Source of the DNA: Heterocephalus glaber
Taxonomy: Eukaryota > Chordata > Mammalia > Rodentia > Bathyergidae
Assembly (NCBI RefSeq): GCF_000247695.1
Contig: NW_004624742.1
Span: forward strand, 3,860,320 to 3,924,319
Length of the DNA: 64,000 nucleotides
Reading direction: 5' to 3'
Every line of letters starts with the position of its first letter. Position 1 is the first letter of the stretch. Shown here piece by piece: positions 11,944-23,392 of the stretch. The notes beneath the pieces were generated by a model that was not told where the DNA came from, searched no databases, and was given only the letters and a program-made list of their open reading frames with translations. The position numbers were made by a program, and so were the translations under genes.

Positions 11944-12392
11944 ATGTGGTAGGCTGAAAAATGGCTCCCTAAGATCCCTAGAACCTATTAATGTTACTTT
12001 ATTGGAAAAAGGGTCCTTACAGATGCAATTAAGGATTATGAGATGAGGAAATTATCCTGGATTTTCTGGGGGCATCCTATATTTAATCATGAAGGTTTTA
12101 TGAAAGGCACAAGGAAGTTTGACACCAACAGAGAAAGGAAAGGCAATGTAACCATGGGGCAGAAATTGGAATGATGTGGCTGCAAATCAAGAAATGCCAG
12201 CCGTCACTAGAAACTAGAAGAGGCAAAAGACAGATTCTACCTTAGAGCCATGATCCTGAGAAAATCTTGATTTTGTACCAGTAAAACTGATTTCAGACTT
12301 CTATCCTCCAGGGAGTAAAAGAATAAATTTTTGTTGTTTTAGGCTATCAAGTTAGTGGGAATTTGTTACAGCAGCCACAGATAACTAAGACC
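11944..12392 (+). mobile_element. MLT1-type LTR (ERVL-MaLR)
   Basis: Sense-oriented relic of an MLT1 LTR. It starts AATGTGGTAGGCTGAAAAATGG, has the internal CTTACAGATGCAATTAAGG, and ends with the conserved AATAAA-GTTGTTTTAGGC..TTTGTTACAGCAGCC..TAACTAAGAC. Non-coding remnant of an ancient endogenous retrovirus-like element. Confidence 0.8.
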
Positions 12393-13030
12393 GTGAAAAA
12401 CCGCAACATTGGAAAGATAGATTCATCTGGAGAAAAGGTATAGTGTGGAAGGAAGAACAGATGTGGTCAGGCATTAAGTGGAGGAGAGTTGGATGTCAAG
12501 GAGAATTAAGGAAGGATTCACTGGACTTGTTGCTGATTAATGACAGTAAAGGCAATGGTGCTCTGGAGCTGACTCTTCCTGGTTCACGAGTCAATTGTGT
12601 ATATCTGTTCCAATTCCACATTCGGTAAAATCATGTTGGCAGCTTGAAATCAGCCATAGTAAGAGTAAACACCACAAAACCAGATTTTTCTCCCAGACAG
12701 CCAAGTGTTGAGCATTTTCAAGCTTATCACTGAGGGGAAGAAGAGGAATGGAAGGAAGATATGTTTAGAATCTAGGACTAAAAAGATAACATTGTCACTT
12801 ATTCATCCCATTTTAGTAAATACATCTGGGCCATTAATAGAAATGGGAAAGTTGGAGAGGCGATCCAGTTTTAGGGATGAGTTCAAAGCAAGATTTAGAT
12901 TTTCTCCTTTTATTGACTATGTTTATATTATTTTCTCCTCTCTTCCACATACCAGACCAGATATAGGGGATACAGTGACACTTTAAGACACAGATCCAGC
13001 CTTGTGGACTTTACAGCCAAGTGGAGAAGA
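12393..13030. other. unique sequence, no feature recognised
   Basis: No repeat family or exon was recognised between the two LTRs. Confidence 0.4.
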
Positions 13031-13035
13031 CAGAA

Positions 13036-13395
13036 TGCTATGGTTTGGATATAGTCTGTGTCCTCCCCAAGGTTCATGTGTTAAAACTCTATTGCTCAGG
13101 GTGGCACTATTGGGAGATGTAGAACCTTTAAGAGGTGGAGCCCAGTGGGAGGTGGTGGGGTCAATTGAAGTGTGCCGCAGAAAGGGATTGTGGGCTCCCA
13201 GGTCTTTCCCTGTTCCCTAGCCTGAAATGTAATCTCGCTCCTGCTTGTGCTCCCACTACCTGCACCATGAAGTGATGCCATTGCCATGCTCTTTGGACTT
13301 TCAGGCTCTAAAACAGAGCTAAATAAGCCTCTTTTTCTTTATAAGCAGCCTGTGTCCGGTATTTTATTATAGTGATGAAAAGATGGCTTGTACAC
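13036..13395 (+). mobile_element. ERVL-MaLR LTR (MST/THE-like)
   Basis: Sense LTR with the family head TGCTATGGTTTGGATAT..TTCATGTGTTAAAA, central GGTGGAGCCCAGTGGGAGGT, CATGCTCTTTGGACTTTC, and the tail AAATAAGCCTCTTTTTCTTTATAA..GTATTTTATTATAGTGATGAAA. No clean 5-bp duplication is visible. Confidence 0.82.
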
Positions 13396-13429
13396 AATTA
13401 TAGCAGAACTGGATAAGTGCTAATAAAGA

Positions 13430-15711
13430 TGCACTAATGAAGATATACAGAATTGAATAAATGCACATCCCAAAGGCGATATGTGGGAAAGCAGGAATGG
13501 GGTGGGAACTTCCCAGAGGAGATGACCTTTAAACAATCTAAAGGAAGAGTAAGCATTTGCCAGGCACGGAAAGTCATGGGAGAAGAGGGAAGTATTATAA
13601 ATAGCAACACAGTCAGTGACCCAAATGGGAAGAGGAAAAAGTGATTCATGGATGGGAGACTGAGAAGGACTGTGATCAAAGAGCTACTTCCCTCTAATGA
13701 AAAGCCAGAAATTAAAATCTCAACGTCACTGAGTGTGGCCAACTCAAGTCAAGCCCAGAGTGACATTAATAATCAAGGCATTGAATCTAAGGGATGGAGT
13801 CAGGCATAGTGCCAAGAGTTTCTAAAAGGTAATTCTTGGGGATAGGTGGGCAGAAATATAGATCAAGGAGATCAAGCCAGGTAGAGGAAAGGATACAACA
13901 ATGAAGATGCCACCCTCTGTGAGTGGGAAATAAAGGAAGTAGCAATTAGCCAGTAGGGTGCTGAGGACCTGGGAACTGGAGTGGAATTCAGAAAACAGTG
14001 CAGAAGCCCAGACAAGTAAGCTGTCCCCAAACTGTAGGCATTCAGCTGGTTCTGCACTCCATAAAGCCAAGCAATAACTACCTACTGCTCAATCCCAGCA
14101 CCTAGCACAGTGCAACATTAAATGGGCATTCAAAAAATATAGTTTGGGAAAATAAATAAGTATGTTAGGGAGGGAAGCAGGAAATGAAGATGCATGGTTC
14201 TGTCTATTCTAGGGACATTGGAGATGGGGCTCAGGGAGGCAGGCATTTCCATTCTCTAAAGATAAAGGCCTTTCAATGAACTACCAGGCTTGGCTGTCAG
14301 TTGAGACCAGAGGCACTTGATGAGTCACTACTGCTGCCAGATGGGTGAGGCAGGGATCTCCAGAATCACAGTGAGGAGCTTAAAGGTGTAAATAAATGTG
14401 GCATATGCAAGAAACACAAGCAGTTGGGCATGTCTGGAACATGGCATACTTGGAGCAGTCGTAGGAGACTGTATCTGAGTGTCATGCTAAAGGATTCAGA
14501 CTTTATTCTGAAAGCAATGAAGAGATGCTGAAAGGTTTTAAACATGGATTTAAACAAGGTACAGTTTACATCTGGGAAAGACAGTGTTGGCAGCAGTGTA
14601 AATTAGTTGAAAGAAAAGACTGGCAGCAGGGGAACTCCCTAGGAAGCTGTTTTAGCAGCATAGGTAAGTGCTAATGAGACCTGAACTAATACAGTGGGGC
14701 TGCGAAATGAGAATGAGACAAAATGGAGAGATATTTAGGAGCTTTGGTCAACCATGTGGTGTTAAGATGACAGTAAAGACTGCAAATATGGTGATGTGAT
14801 GTTGTTACTCCAGGGTAGAAATACAGTGGTACCTCGGTTCACAAACTTAATTTGTTCTATGATTTTAGAAAATATGGCCACATTTGGGTTTGTGCAGGAA
14901 ATATGGCCATGGTTGTTTGTCACCCAATGCAGAATTTGCAAACAAAAACAAAATTTTGCCAAACACTTCTGTTTCCAAACTAAATTGTCTATAAACAAAA
15001 GCATTCGTGAACTGAGGTACCACTGTACAAGAGAAGGACCTCTGTAGAAAGCAGAGGGTAGCCCCCACACTAACCCCACAAATGCTGGGCATAGACACCA
15101 CAGCTGGTGCTCTTGGACACTGACCACTGTTTTGGACTTAGCAGTATCTATTCTCACCAGAATGGAACCCAAAAGCTCATGATTTTTAAAGTGTGGCTTC
15201 CAATTCAATGATAGATTTTGAGTGCCTCTGGTTGCCAGAGCTATGATCACACGTGTGCACCTTAGCTGCAAGGGAAGCTGGAAAATAGGTATCCACAGTG
15301 TCTCTGCTTCTCCCATCTAAATCATTCTCTAACAGAAGAAGGCTGCTCAGAGGGGCTAATCAGCCATACAGAATGACAAATGTTCATTACAAATAGAAAG
15401 AGTAAGGAAAACAAAGAAGGCAAAGACCAGAACCCTGGGAAAAAAATATTTAAGGGACAAAAGGAAAGGATCAGTGAAGGAAACTAAGAAAGAAGAACCA
15501 GAACCTAAAAGGAGATTCAGAAAAGTAGAAGATATTGAGCAAGACCAAACAGCCATTGGGTTTGGCAATTTAAAGGTGGCCAGTGGCCATGGGAGAGCAC
15601 TTTCAAGGGCAAGTGAGAGAAAAAGCCAGACTCTAGTGCCTCAAGAGTGTAGGAGGTAGGTTAGAGAAGATAGAATGTAGACTACTCTTCCAAGAAGTTT
15701 GACTGCAAAGG

Positions 15712-15712
<1 letters not shown>
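13430..15712 (+). mobile_element. long ancient dispersed repeat, family not named, split by a mariner MITE
   Basis: From memory, several blocks follow a widespread mammalian non-coding repeat: GACTTTATTCTGAAAGCAATGAAGAGATGCTGAAAG (14499 on), a GCAGCAGTGTAAATTAGTTG block, AGATATTTAGGAGC (14731), and CCATTGGGTTTGGCAATTTAAAGG (15553) to TTCCAAGAAGTTTGACTGCAAAGG (15690). I do not assert the family name. The middle (15030-15330) and the 13430-14350 part are less certain. Old, with no coding content. Confidence 0.5.
14824..15025. mobile_element. Tc1/mariner-type MITE, 202 bp
   Basis: Terminal inverted repeats CAGTGGTACCTCGGTTCACA and, at the far end inverted, CAGTGGTACCTCAGTTCACG match at 20 of the outer 23 positions. 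The flanks are TA on both sides (14822-14823, 15026-15027), the Tc1/mariner target duplication. It has no transposase frame, so it is non-autonomous. A second copy lies at 27431-27622. Confidence 0.88.

Positions 15713-15713
<1 letters not shown>

Positions 15714-15748
<35 letters not shown>
15714..15748. repeat. (GA)n microsatellite
   Basis: An uninterrupted GA dinucleotide run of 35 bases at the end of the old repeat. Confidence 0.95.
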
Positions 15749-15751
<3 letters not shown>

Positions 15752-16818
15752 AAACTAAGGAGTGGTGCACGATGAGAGGGTGTGGACTTGGGTTTTTGAG
15801 GCTGGAGCACCTTGTTTATAGGTGTACGTGCTGAGCCAGCCCTGTGTTCCCTGAGGATGCCCACAGGCTGTGGGGAGAACAAATTTAGCAATGGCCTCTC
15901 CCTTTTTGCTTCTCCAACCAAGTTGTTCTGCTCAGCAAAAGGTATTAGTGTTCTTTTTAAGATTTTTAACTATGCAAAAAGAAGCTCTCCTTTTTTAGGG
16001 ATTAAGAACATACAAAGACTCATCTTTACATCTATGGTTTGCAGTTCACTGCAAAAGCCATCTGGTAGGAGTGGAGGTAGTTGCATGGGAAAGGGCTGGG
16101 TTGGAGGCTCAACTTGAGTACAGTCTTGTTACTTCTTAGCCTGGGGCACCCTCCCAGCTCCTAGACAGGAATGGCACTTTGCCCAGGCTCCTTTGGAGTT
16201 GGTGGGTGGCCACTGCTGCTCATTTCTTCTCTGTGCCTGACCTGGGAGACTCAGCAAGATAGATGCTTTCAACATCCTCCCAACCCACATGCTTACAAAA
16301 CCCACAGCTGATCCACAGACACCTTTCCCCAGATAGAGCACAAGAAAGGAATTAGAACTCTTGAATTACTTTTTAAAGTCGCAGCCAACTATATTACTCC
16401 AAAGACCTCTAACCTTTGTACTCCCACAAATGTGATATATAAGTGAATAAAAGCTTCTGTTTTCTGAAGAATTCTAAGCACTTTCACTTATATTATCACA
16501 CTCCCTTAGAATGTGCCCAAGAGTAAAATTTGTTAAAAGCCTTAGTTTTCAGAAGGAGAAATCAACAAACAATGAGGAAGGCTTTAAGGCACCTCCCTCC
16601 ACAGAGTTATGAATACCTGAGAGAAACACAAGAAGAATCCAGGACACTTTCCTTTGCCTATCAAGTAACAAGAGATAAGAGACTATGGATTGTGTATTTG
16701 ATTGTGCTGGTGATGAGGGGAGCCAATTTAGAATTTTAAAATGGTAGGTATGTGGGAATGAGATAAATCTTCAGTCTATCGTTCTCCCAACTGACTAATT
16801 TTGATAGCTGCTAAGAGG
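15749..16818. other. unique sequence, no gene recognised
   Basis: Frames on both strands overlap at 15812-16117 and 16129-16341 without any protein-like character. Confidence 0.4.
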
Positions 16819-16830
16819 CAGACAAATCTT

Positions 16831-16909
16831 TTTTTGATACTGGGGATCAAACTTGGGATCTTGCACTTGAGAGGCAGGTGGTAGAACCACTGAGCTAAGT
16901 CCCCAGCCC
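16831..16909 (-). mobile_element. ID SINE, GGTACC-related family
   Basis: Inverted copy (T run, GATACTGGGGATCAAACTTGG.. to CTGAGCTAAGTCCCCAGCC). Flanking direct repeat of about 12 bp, CAGACAAATCTT and CAGACAAAATTT, imperfect. Confidence 0.85.
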
Positions 16910-18160
16910 CAGACAAAATTTAATCACTCACCTTGAATCTGTATGAAACATTTCAGCCCAAGAAGCCAACATTTGGTAATACCTGAATAATCAGAAGAGT
17001 CTATGACAAAGCAATTTTAGAAGCCACTGACCAATGGACCACATGGCTCCTCTCACAGATGCCGTTGACAATGGCTGTTTGCATGCTCAAAGGTGAAATC
17101 ATCCATCATCAAAACATCCAACTCCTCAGAGGCAGGCAGCTCCCTTCTGCATGGTAAGCTGGCAGCACCTCTCTTTTCCTCCACTTATAGCCTCTTAATA
17201 AAAGCAGTAGATTAGTTGGAGATCTTGCTTCTGCCCTGCATGGTGGACTTCACCTGGGAGACTTTTCATCACCAGCTTTTTAAGAGGATCTGTTTGTGGG
17301 TAATAGAGTTGCTGTCATTCATAAGACCTGTAACCTCCAAGACCCCAGCCATCTAGCAAGGCTGTACCTGCTGGGTAGGGCAGACATGTGCATGTCTGGT
17401 TTCTAGCTATGCTACCCTGGAGATAACTAAGTTAAAAGAAATGCCTTTAGGTTTTGGCTCAGCTCAAAGTAAAATTAGAGAGGCCCTGGAAAAGGAAAGA
17501 GAAGCTGTACATTTTGGGCAAATCCCATTCATTTGTAGTTTGCTGCTTCTTTCTGACACCATGGCAGTTTGGTTCCTAAGGGAATTTCCTTGGGGTGAAG
17601 ACATGAAACCCATTGCACTTGGCTGAACATCCCATTTAATGAAGGCAATAAATTATGTCACTGAGGGAGGTTTTGGAGAATGAACCAGGGAAGGAAGAAC
17701 TGAGGTTTCTGCTGGTCTCAGGCTCATTCCCCCAAGGTTTCATGGGAGGTGCCCAAGAGAGAGCCTACTGGGAAGCCTCAGGTGCTTCTCACTTTCTCAT
17801 GGGACGTTTTGCAAATCCAGCTTAGCTCTGCCTTGGACCAGTGCTCTGGTTCCTGTGTGTGCATTACAGGTGGTAAGCCTGCATGCTGCAATTTGCGAGA
17901 TCCAAGAAGGCCCAGGATTCTCTCTTGTACTCATTATTGTTATATAAAGTGCACCTATGGGAGGGGCACCATGGTCTTCTCAATACAGCTATCTCTAAGG
18001 TAGTCTACTTTTACAATTATTAACTCATCAGAACGTGTCCTCAGGGGAGACTGGGACTAATCAGACAGCTTGCCAATCTCATACTTAACTAGCCTGACCC
18101 TCCAATTGAACTCCAATGGGAGGAAGCAATTCTGTCCCTAAGTTCTAATGTGATGCAACC
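16910..18160. other. unique sequence, no gene recognised
   Basis: GC content is slightly higher around 17700-17960, with short open frames but no paired splice signals I would defend. Confidence 0.4.
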
Positions 18161-18164
18161 CAAG

Positions 18165-18265
18165 ACATCATGCTCTGGGTCTTGGCTTTTCCGATCTGTA
18201 AAATGGAGATATAATGCTGAACAGGCCCATTACAAGGGCAATGTGAGATCATAGGTGTGAATGCC
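18165..18265 (+). mobile_element. MIR SINE relic
   Basis: Matches the MIR core at GGGTCTTGGCTTTTCCGATCTGTAAAATGGAGATATAATG.. and the following GGGCAATGTGAGATCA. The 5' part is lost. Confidence 0.7.
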
Positions 18266-18867
18266 TGGATGATCATAATGTACACTGTGGGCAGTGGGGG
18301 ATTTTGCTAATCAGACTCTTCCCTGCACTATCTGTCACCTCCTGCTACACATTGCCACACCCTTCCCCAGCAACCTTTCATGTGATGTACCATTAGTGCT
18401 ATTAAGCCTTAACCTGTTTTTAGGAAACAGACAACTGTAATGTAGACAGAGAGATGACACAAATGGACCAATGTATGATCCTTATACAAAGAGGCACATT
18501 AAAGAAATACCTATTCACATTATAAGCAAATAATGAAGTCAGTATTTTTAGGAGTAACTTGGGAAGAATAGGCTTGTCTGTTTGAATTAATGCTGTCCCC
18601 AAAGTCCTACAACATTTTCCAAACAAAGGAGCTAACTGGGAGAACACTACCTGCTTAAGCTGAATTAGACAAGTGCCCTGAGGAAAAGCACTTTCCCCAC
18701 AGCAGGCCCATCTTTAATCAGTGAAAGGGGCCTACTGGATAAGTCTAAATGAGTTTATCTTATGGAGCTCCCAATGCAGAAGTTGTAGGTTCAAGGACGG
18801 TGGCAACTGAGTTGCAATATGTGAGCCTGATGGAGCAGCTGGGGCTGTTTATAGAGGGAGCAGCCTC
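18266..18867. other. unique sequence, no gene recognised
   Basis: The part next to the L1 (about 18750-18860) contains a B-box-like GGTTCAAGG but no tRNA or SINE structure I can confirm. Confidence 0.35.
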
Positions 18868-18878
18868 TCTGTGTAGAT
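18868..18878. repeat. L1 target-site duplication, 3' copy
   Basis: TCTGTGTAGAT recurs exactly at 21300-21310. The pair brackets the inverted L1 and fixes its limits. Confidence 0.85.
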
Positions 18879-21299
18879 TTATTTTTAAAATTAATTTTAT
18901 TGGTACACTTTTGATATACATAATGATCACATTCATCATAGGGAATTTGTACCTGTTCATGATGTATTTTGATTCTTTCTTTCTCCATTTGCCTTCCCCT
19001 CCCTTCAACCCTTCTTCCCTTCCTTATTTACAAAAGCTTTGTTTCCATTTTTCCCTTCTATTCTTTTTCTTTTTCCTTTTCCCTTCTTTCCTTTCCCTCT
19101 CCCTCCTCCTTTGTTCCTCTTTCCATTTGAACATTTTCTTCCTACTTCCCAATATCTATCATCCATTTTGGTCCTTATTTCTGCTTTCAGTTTCTCACAA
19201 AAGAGAAACAATCCAATATTTAAAGATATGTGTCCAAGGGCCAGGGATTTAGCTCGGTGGTTCCACCACCTGCCTTGCAAGCACAAGGTCCCAAGTGAAA
19301 TCCCTGGTACCAAAAAAAAAAAAGATATGTGTTTGATTTATTTAATTGAAAAGTATGGTCTCAAGGGGCATCCATTTACCTAGAAATGTCTCAAGTTTAT
19401 CCTTCTTTATGGCAGAGTAGTACTCCATTGTATATAAAAAGCACATTTTCTTTATCCATTCATCCATTGATGGGCATCTGGGCTATTTCCAAGATTTAGC
19501 TATTACAAATTGTGCTGCTATAACATAGGTGTGCTTATATCCCTGTGGTATGATGCTTTTAAGTCTTTTCAGAAGATACCAAAAAGGGGAATAGCTATGT
19601 CAAATGGAACCTCTAGTTTTAGTTTTTTGAGGCCTCTCCACACTGATTTCCATATTAGTTGTTCCAATTTACACTCTAATCAACAGTGGGGAAGGGTTCC
19701 TTTTTCCCCATAGCCTCTCCAGCATTTGTTATTGATTGATTTCTTGATAGCAGCCATTCTTTCTGGGGTGAGGTGAAATCTCAGTGTTGTTTTCATTTGC
19801 ATTTCTCGAATGACCAGTGATGTTGAACATTTTTTTATACATTTATTTGCTGTTTTTAATTCTTCATCTGAGATGTGTCTATTCATTTCTGATACCTATT
19901 TTTGGATTGAGTCTTTAAATTTAGAGGGCTTGATTTTTTTTTAGTTTTTTATATATTCTAAATAATAGTCCTTTGTCTGAGGAATAGCTGGTAAAAGTTT
20001 TCCCATTCTGTGGATTGTCTCTTAACTCTGTTGGTGGGTTTTGTTTGTTTGTTTCTTTGTTTGTGGTTTTTTTGGCTGTGCAAAAGCTTTTTAATATGAT
20101 GAGATCCCAGTTGCTGATTCTTTTTAGTATTTCCTGTGCAATCAGGGTTTTGATCATAGTCTTTGCCTAAACCTGTGTCTTTAAGAGTTTTACTTATTCT
20201 GTCTTCCAGCAGATTAAGTGTTTCTGTTTTAATATTTAGATCTTTGATCCAATTTGATTTAGGTTTAGTGCATGGTGAGAGATATGAGTCTAGGTTTAAT
20301 CTTTGGCATGTGGAAATCCAGTTTTTCCAGCACCATTTAGTAAAGAGGCTATCTTTCCTCCAGTGAAGATGTTTGGCCCCTTTGTCAAAGATAAGGCAGC
20401 TGAGTGTGCTTGGATTTGTTGCTGCATCTTCTTTTCTCTTCCACTGGTCCTCAGGTCTGTTTCTTTGCCAGTACCATGCTGTTTTTATCACAGTAATTTT
20501 GTAATACGACTTGAAATTGGGGATTGTAATACCCCCTGCCTTGCCTTTGTTGCCTAGAATTGCTTTTGCTAGTCTAGATCTCATCTGGTTCCAAGTGAAT
20601 TTTAGGATTGTTTTCTCTAGTTCTGTGAGTATGCTGTGGGTATTTTGATTGGGATTGCATTAAATCTATGTATAACAGTTTTAGAAGTATAGCCATTGTC
20701 ACTATATTAGTTCTGCCTATCTAAGAACAGGAGATATGTTTCCATTTTCTGATATCCTCTTTGACTGTCTTTTTTCAGAGTACTGTGGTTTTTAGTGTAT
20801 AGGTCTTTCACATCCTTTGTTAGATTGATTCCTAAGTATTTCATTTTTCCTTATCCTACTGTGAAAGGTGTGGTTTCCCTAATTTCTCTCTCAGTGAATT
20901 TGGTATTTGTGTACAAGAATGCTATTGATTTTATAGTGTTGACCATGTATCCTGCTACATTGCTGAATTTGGTTATTCTAGGAGTCTTTTGGTGGTATTT
21001 TTCAGGTCTTCTATATAGAGTATCATGTCATCAGCAAATAATGATACTTTAACTTCTTCCTTTCCTATACATATTCCTTTTATTTCTTTCTCTTGACTAA
21101 CTTCTCTGGCTAATATTTCAAAAACTATATTAAACAGGAGTAGTGATAGTGGACTTCTTTGTCTTATTCCTGATTTTAGAGTGAAAGCTTTCAGTTTTTG
21201 ACCATTTAGTATGAGGTTGGCTTTGTTTGTCATAGATGGCTTTTATCAGAATGAGATAAAGACCTTCTATTCCAATTTTCTGTAGGGTTTTTATCATGA
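18879..21299 (-). mobile_element. L1 LINE, 5'-truncated, ORF2 remnant plus 3' UTR
   Basis: Minus-strand L1. The 3' UTR occupies about 18879-19450, including a long pyrimidine tract on the plus strand (the L1 polypurine tract). ORF2-derived sequence runs upstream to 21299. On the minus strand the reverse transcriptase motif Phe-Ala-Asp-Asp lies at 21027-21038, the usual YADD box with Phe in place of Tyr. It is preceded by recognisable palm-domain sequence (21060-21233). The C-terminal ORF2 part is spread over several frames with stops, so it is inactive. Truncation falls just upstream of an Ile-Lys-Thr-Leu segment of the RT domain. An ID SINE is nested at 19238-19320. Confidence 0.93.
19238..19320 (+). 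mobile_element. ID SINE nested in L1
   Basis: Canonical young copy (GGGCCAGGGATTTAGCTC, TTCCACCACCTGCC, GGTACC, A tail). Flanked by a perfect 12-bp duplication AAAGATATGTGT (19222-19233, 19321-19332). The insertion lies in the L1 3' UTR, so it is younger than that L1. Confidence 0.93.
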
Positions 21300-21310
21300 T
21301 CTGTGTAGAT

Positions 21311-22500
21311 CTAACCCACTGATCCAGAAAGGTCACTTCTAGCACTTTCTTTTTTCTGGGCTCAGTTTTCTCTCTAGCATAATTTGGTACATCAAGTAAA
21401 ACTCTGAGAAGGCACTATTAATTAGCTTATAGTCTATTTCCCATTCCCCATTGCATTAAATATTGAAAGGAAAATTGCAGGGCATAATATATGTATTTTA
21501 AATGCATCTTGATAGTTTTAATTTCAAGTCTCTTGAGAATGAGACTTCCGAAACAATTAACACTCAATTTGATAGCTCTTTGGAGATGGATTTGTGCTCA
21601 GTTTGGGGGATCTTTGGAGAGTGCTTGTCTTGATTTAGCTTGGCAAAGTCACGTTGAGGTAGAGAATCACCACAGATCAAGAAAGCAAAGCCCTGAGCAG
21701 AGCATAGCCATGATGAAACTACCTGGAGCAGGGGTTCATGAAAGGGAAGGTGGTTTGAACTCTGGATGAAGACTAAGGAAATTGAGTTTGCTCTCCTGGC
21801 AATGAGGAATCAGAGTGATACAAGTAAGAGTGCTTGTCTTGAATTATCATCCCTCTTCTCTGTTTCTACAACACAGCTGGGAGGTAGGTATTCTTGAATT
21901 GATATCAACTCAAAAACTGAACTCTTGGATGACAGTTTTTTTATTTCACCACTGTCTTTTGAGGATCTACTTAAGCTGCTTCCACAGCATTCTCTGAATC
22001 CCAAATCAAAAGGAGATGCTACCAGGAAATGATGAAGTGCTACCTGGCCACATTACCATATTCCACAAAGAAAAAAGCTTATTTGCATGATAAAGGGACA
22101 AGTAGTTTAAAACCATGTAGTCCAATATAAATAAGAAAACTGAGGTCCAAAGAAAAAAAAGTGATGCATCCCAAGGTTAGTAAAACACTCCAGTCAGCAT
22201 TCCTCGGTATCTCTGCATTATAAGCTCTCTGCTGGGCACCATGACTATATAAAAATATGTGAGACATATCCCTGTTCTAGCTTACTGTCTAGTTGATGGA
22301 GGAACACATAAACACATCATTTTAACAAAGTATCTCCAGGGGTAATTAGAATTGGAACATGTGATTGCTATAGTGCTGTTTGACTCTAAATTTCTGTGCA
22401 TCTGTAACTGAAAGCAGAAGAATGTAGTGGGTGATGATGAATGGAGTTGGGTGTTTTAGGAAAGCAAGAATAAAATACTTGACACATTGTGAGATCACAG
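21311..22500. other. unique sequence, no gene recognised
   Basis: No repeat family or exon was recognised with confidence. Confidence 0.4.
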
Positions 22501-22504
22501 AGGG

Positions 22505-22886
22505 TGTCTTAGTCCATTTTCTGTTCCTATAGTAAAATACCTGAGACTGGGTAATTTATAAAGAATAAAAATTTATTTGGTTCACAGTTCTGGAGGCTGG
22601 GAGCTCTTAGAGCATGGCACTGGCACTGGTTGGCATCTGGTGAGGACCTTCTTCTTATGTTATGACATGGCAGAAGGTGTCACGTGGCAAGAAAAAGCAA
22701 ACATGCCAGCTTAATTTTTACTTCCTCTTCTTATAAAGCTGCTAATGCCATCGTGGCAGCCCCACCTAATGATCTCATCTAATTCTAATTACCTCCCAGA
22801 GGCCCCACCCACAAATATCACTCATGTGATTTGGGGATTAAATTTCTAACACACGAACTTTTGAGGGATATGTTCAAACCACAGCA
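22505..22886 (-). mobile_element. ERVL-MaLR LTR, antisense
   Basis: Starts TGTCTTAGTCCATTTTCTGT..GTAATTTATAAAGAATAAAAATTTATTTGG.., the inverted LTR tail, and runs to ATTACCTCCCAGAGGCCCCACCC and AACACACGAACTTTTGAGGG, the inverted head. About full LTR length. The 5-bp flanks (GAGGG and GGAGG) do not match cleanly. Confidence 0.85.
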
Positions 22887-22889
22887 GGA

Positions 22890-23392
22890 GGCTTTCTAGA
22901 GCTAGTTAGGGTCAGAGCCTCCACGGTGGCCTCCAGTGATTCTTGCCTCCTGGTATTCTTGACTTTGTGTGGTCTCCTCCCATACTGAATCACAGCCAGC
23001 CTGTGTGACCAGTAGAGTATGGTGGAGAGGATGGTAGAGGTTACAAATGGCACTGCCAGTTTCACCCCAATCTCTTGGATCATTCCTGGAGAAGATAGAC
23101 CTCAAGCCTTGAGGATACTCAAACAGTCTGTGGAAAGGCCCACATGGGGAAGAAGTGAGGCCTCTTGCCAACAGCCATCTCCAACTTGCCAGCCAAGTGA
23201 ACAAGCCACCGTGGAAGCAGATCCTGTGGTCCTAGTTATTCTCAGATGATGTATCCTAGCAGATATATGACTATGACATCATGGGTCAGAACCAAATCCC
23301 TGACTCATGGAAACTATAAGAGAAAATAAATGATTGTTATTCCTTGAAGCCACAAAGTTTTAGGGTTGTTACACAGCAATAAATGAGCATAG
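22890..23392 (+). mobile_element. MLT1-type LTR (ERVL-MaLR)
   Basis: Recognised by GACTTTGTGTGGTCTCCTCCC near the head, GCCAACAGCCATC in the middle and the conserved end AGAAAATAAATGATTGTTATT..AAGCCACAAAGTTTTAGGG..TTACACAGCAATAAATGA. Ancient, non-coding. Confidence 0.75.

Noticed and set aside
14762..15316. 184-codon minus-strand frame
   Set aside because: It reads through the mariner MITE, which is non-coding; the inverted repeats and TA flanks explain the sequence.
15474..15659. Lys/Glu-rich 61-codon frame with a following GTAGGT
   Set aside because: The sequence matches an old dispersed repeat, so the protein-like look is incidental.
18750..18860. B-box-like GGTTCAAGG next to the L1, possible SINE
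   Set aside because: No A box, tail or duplication could be found.
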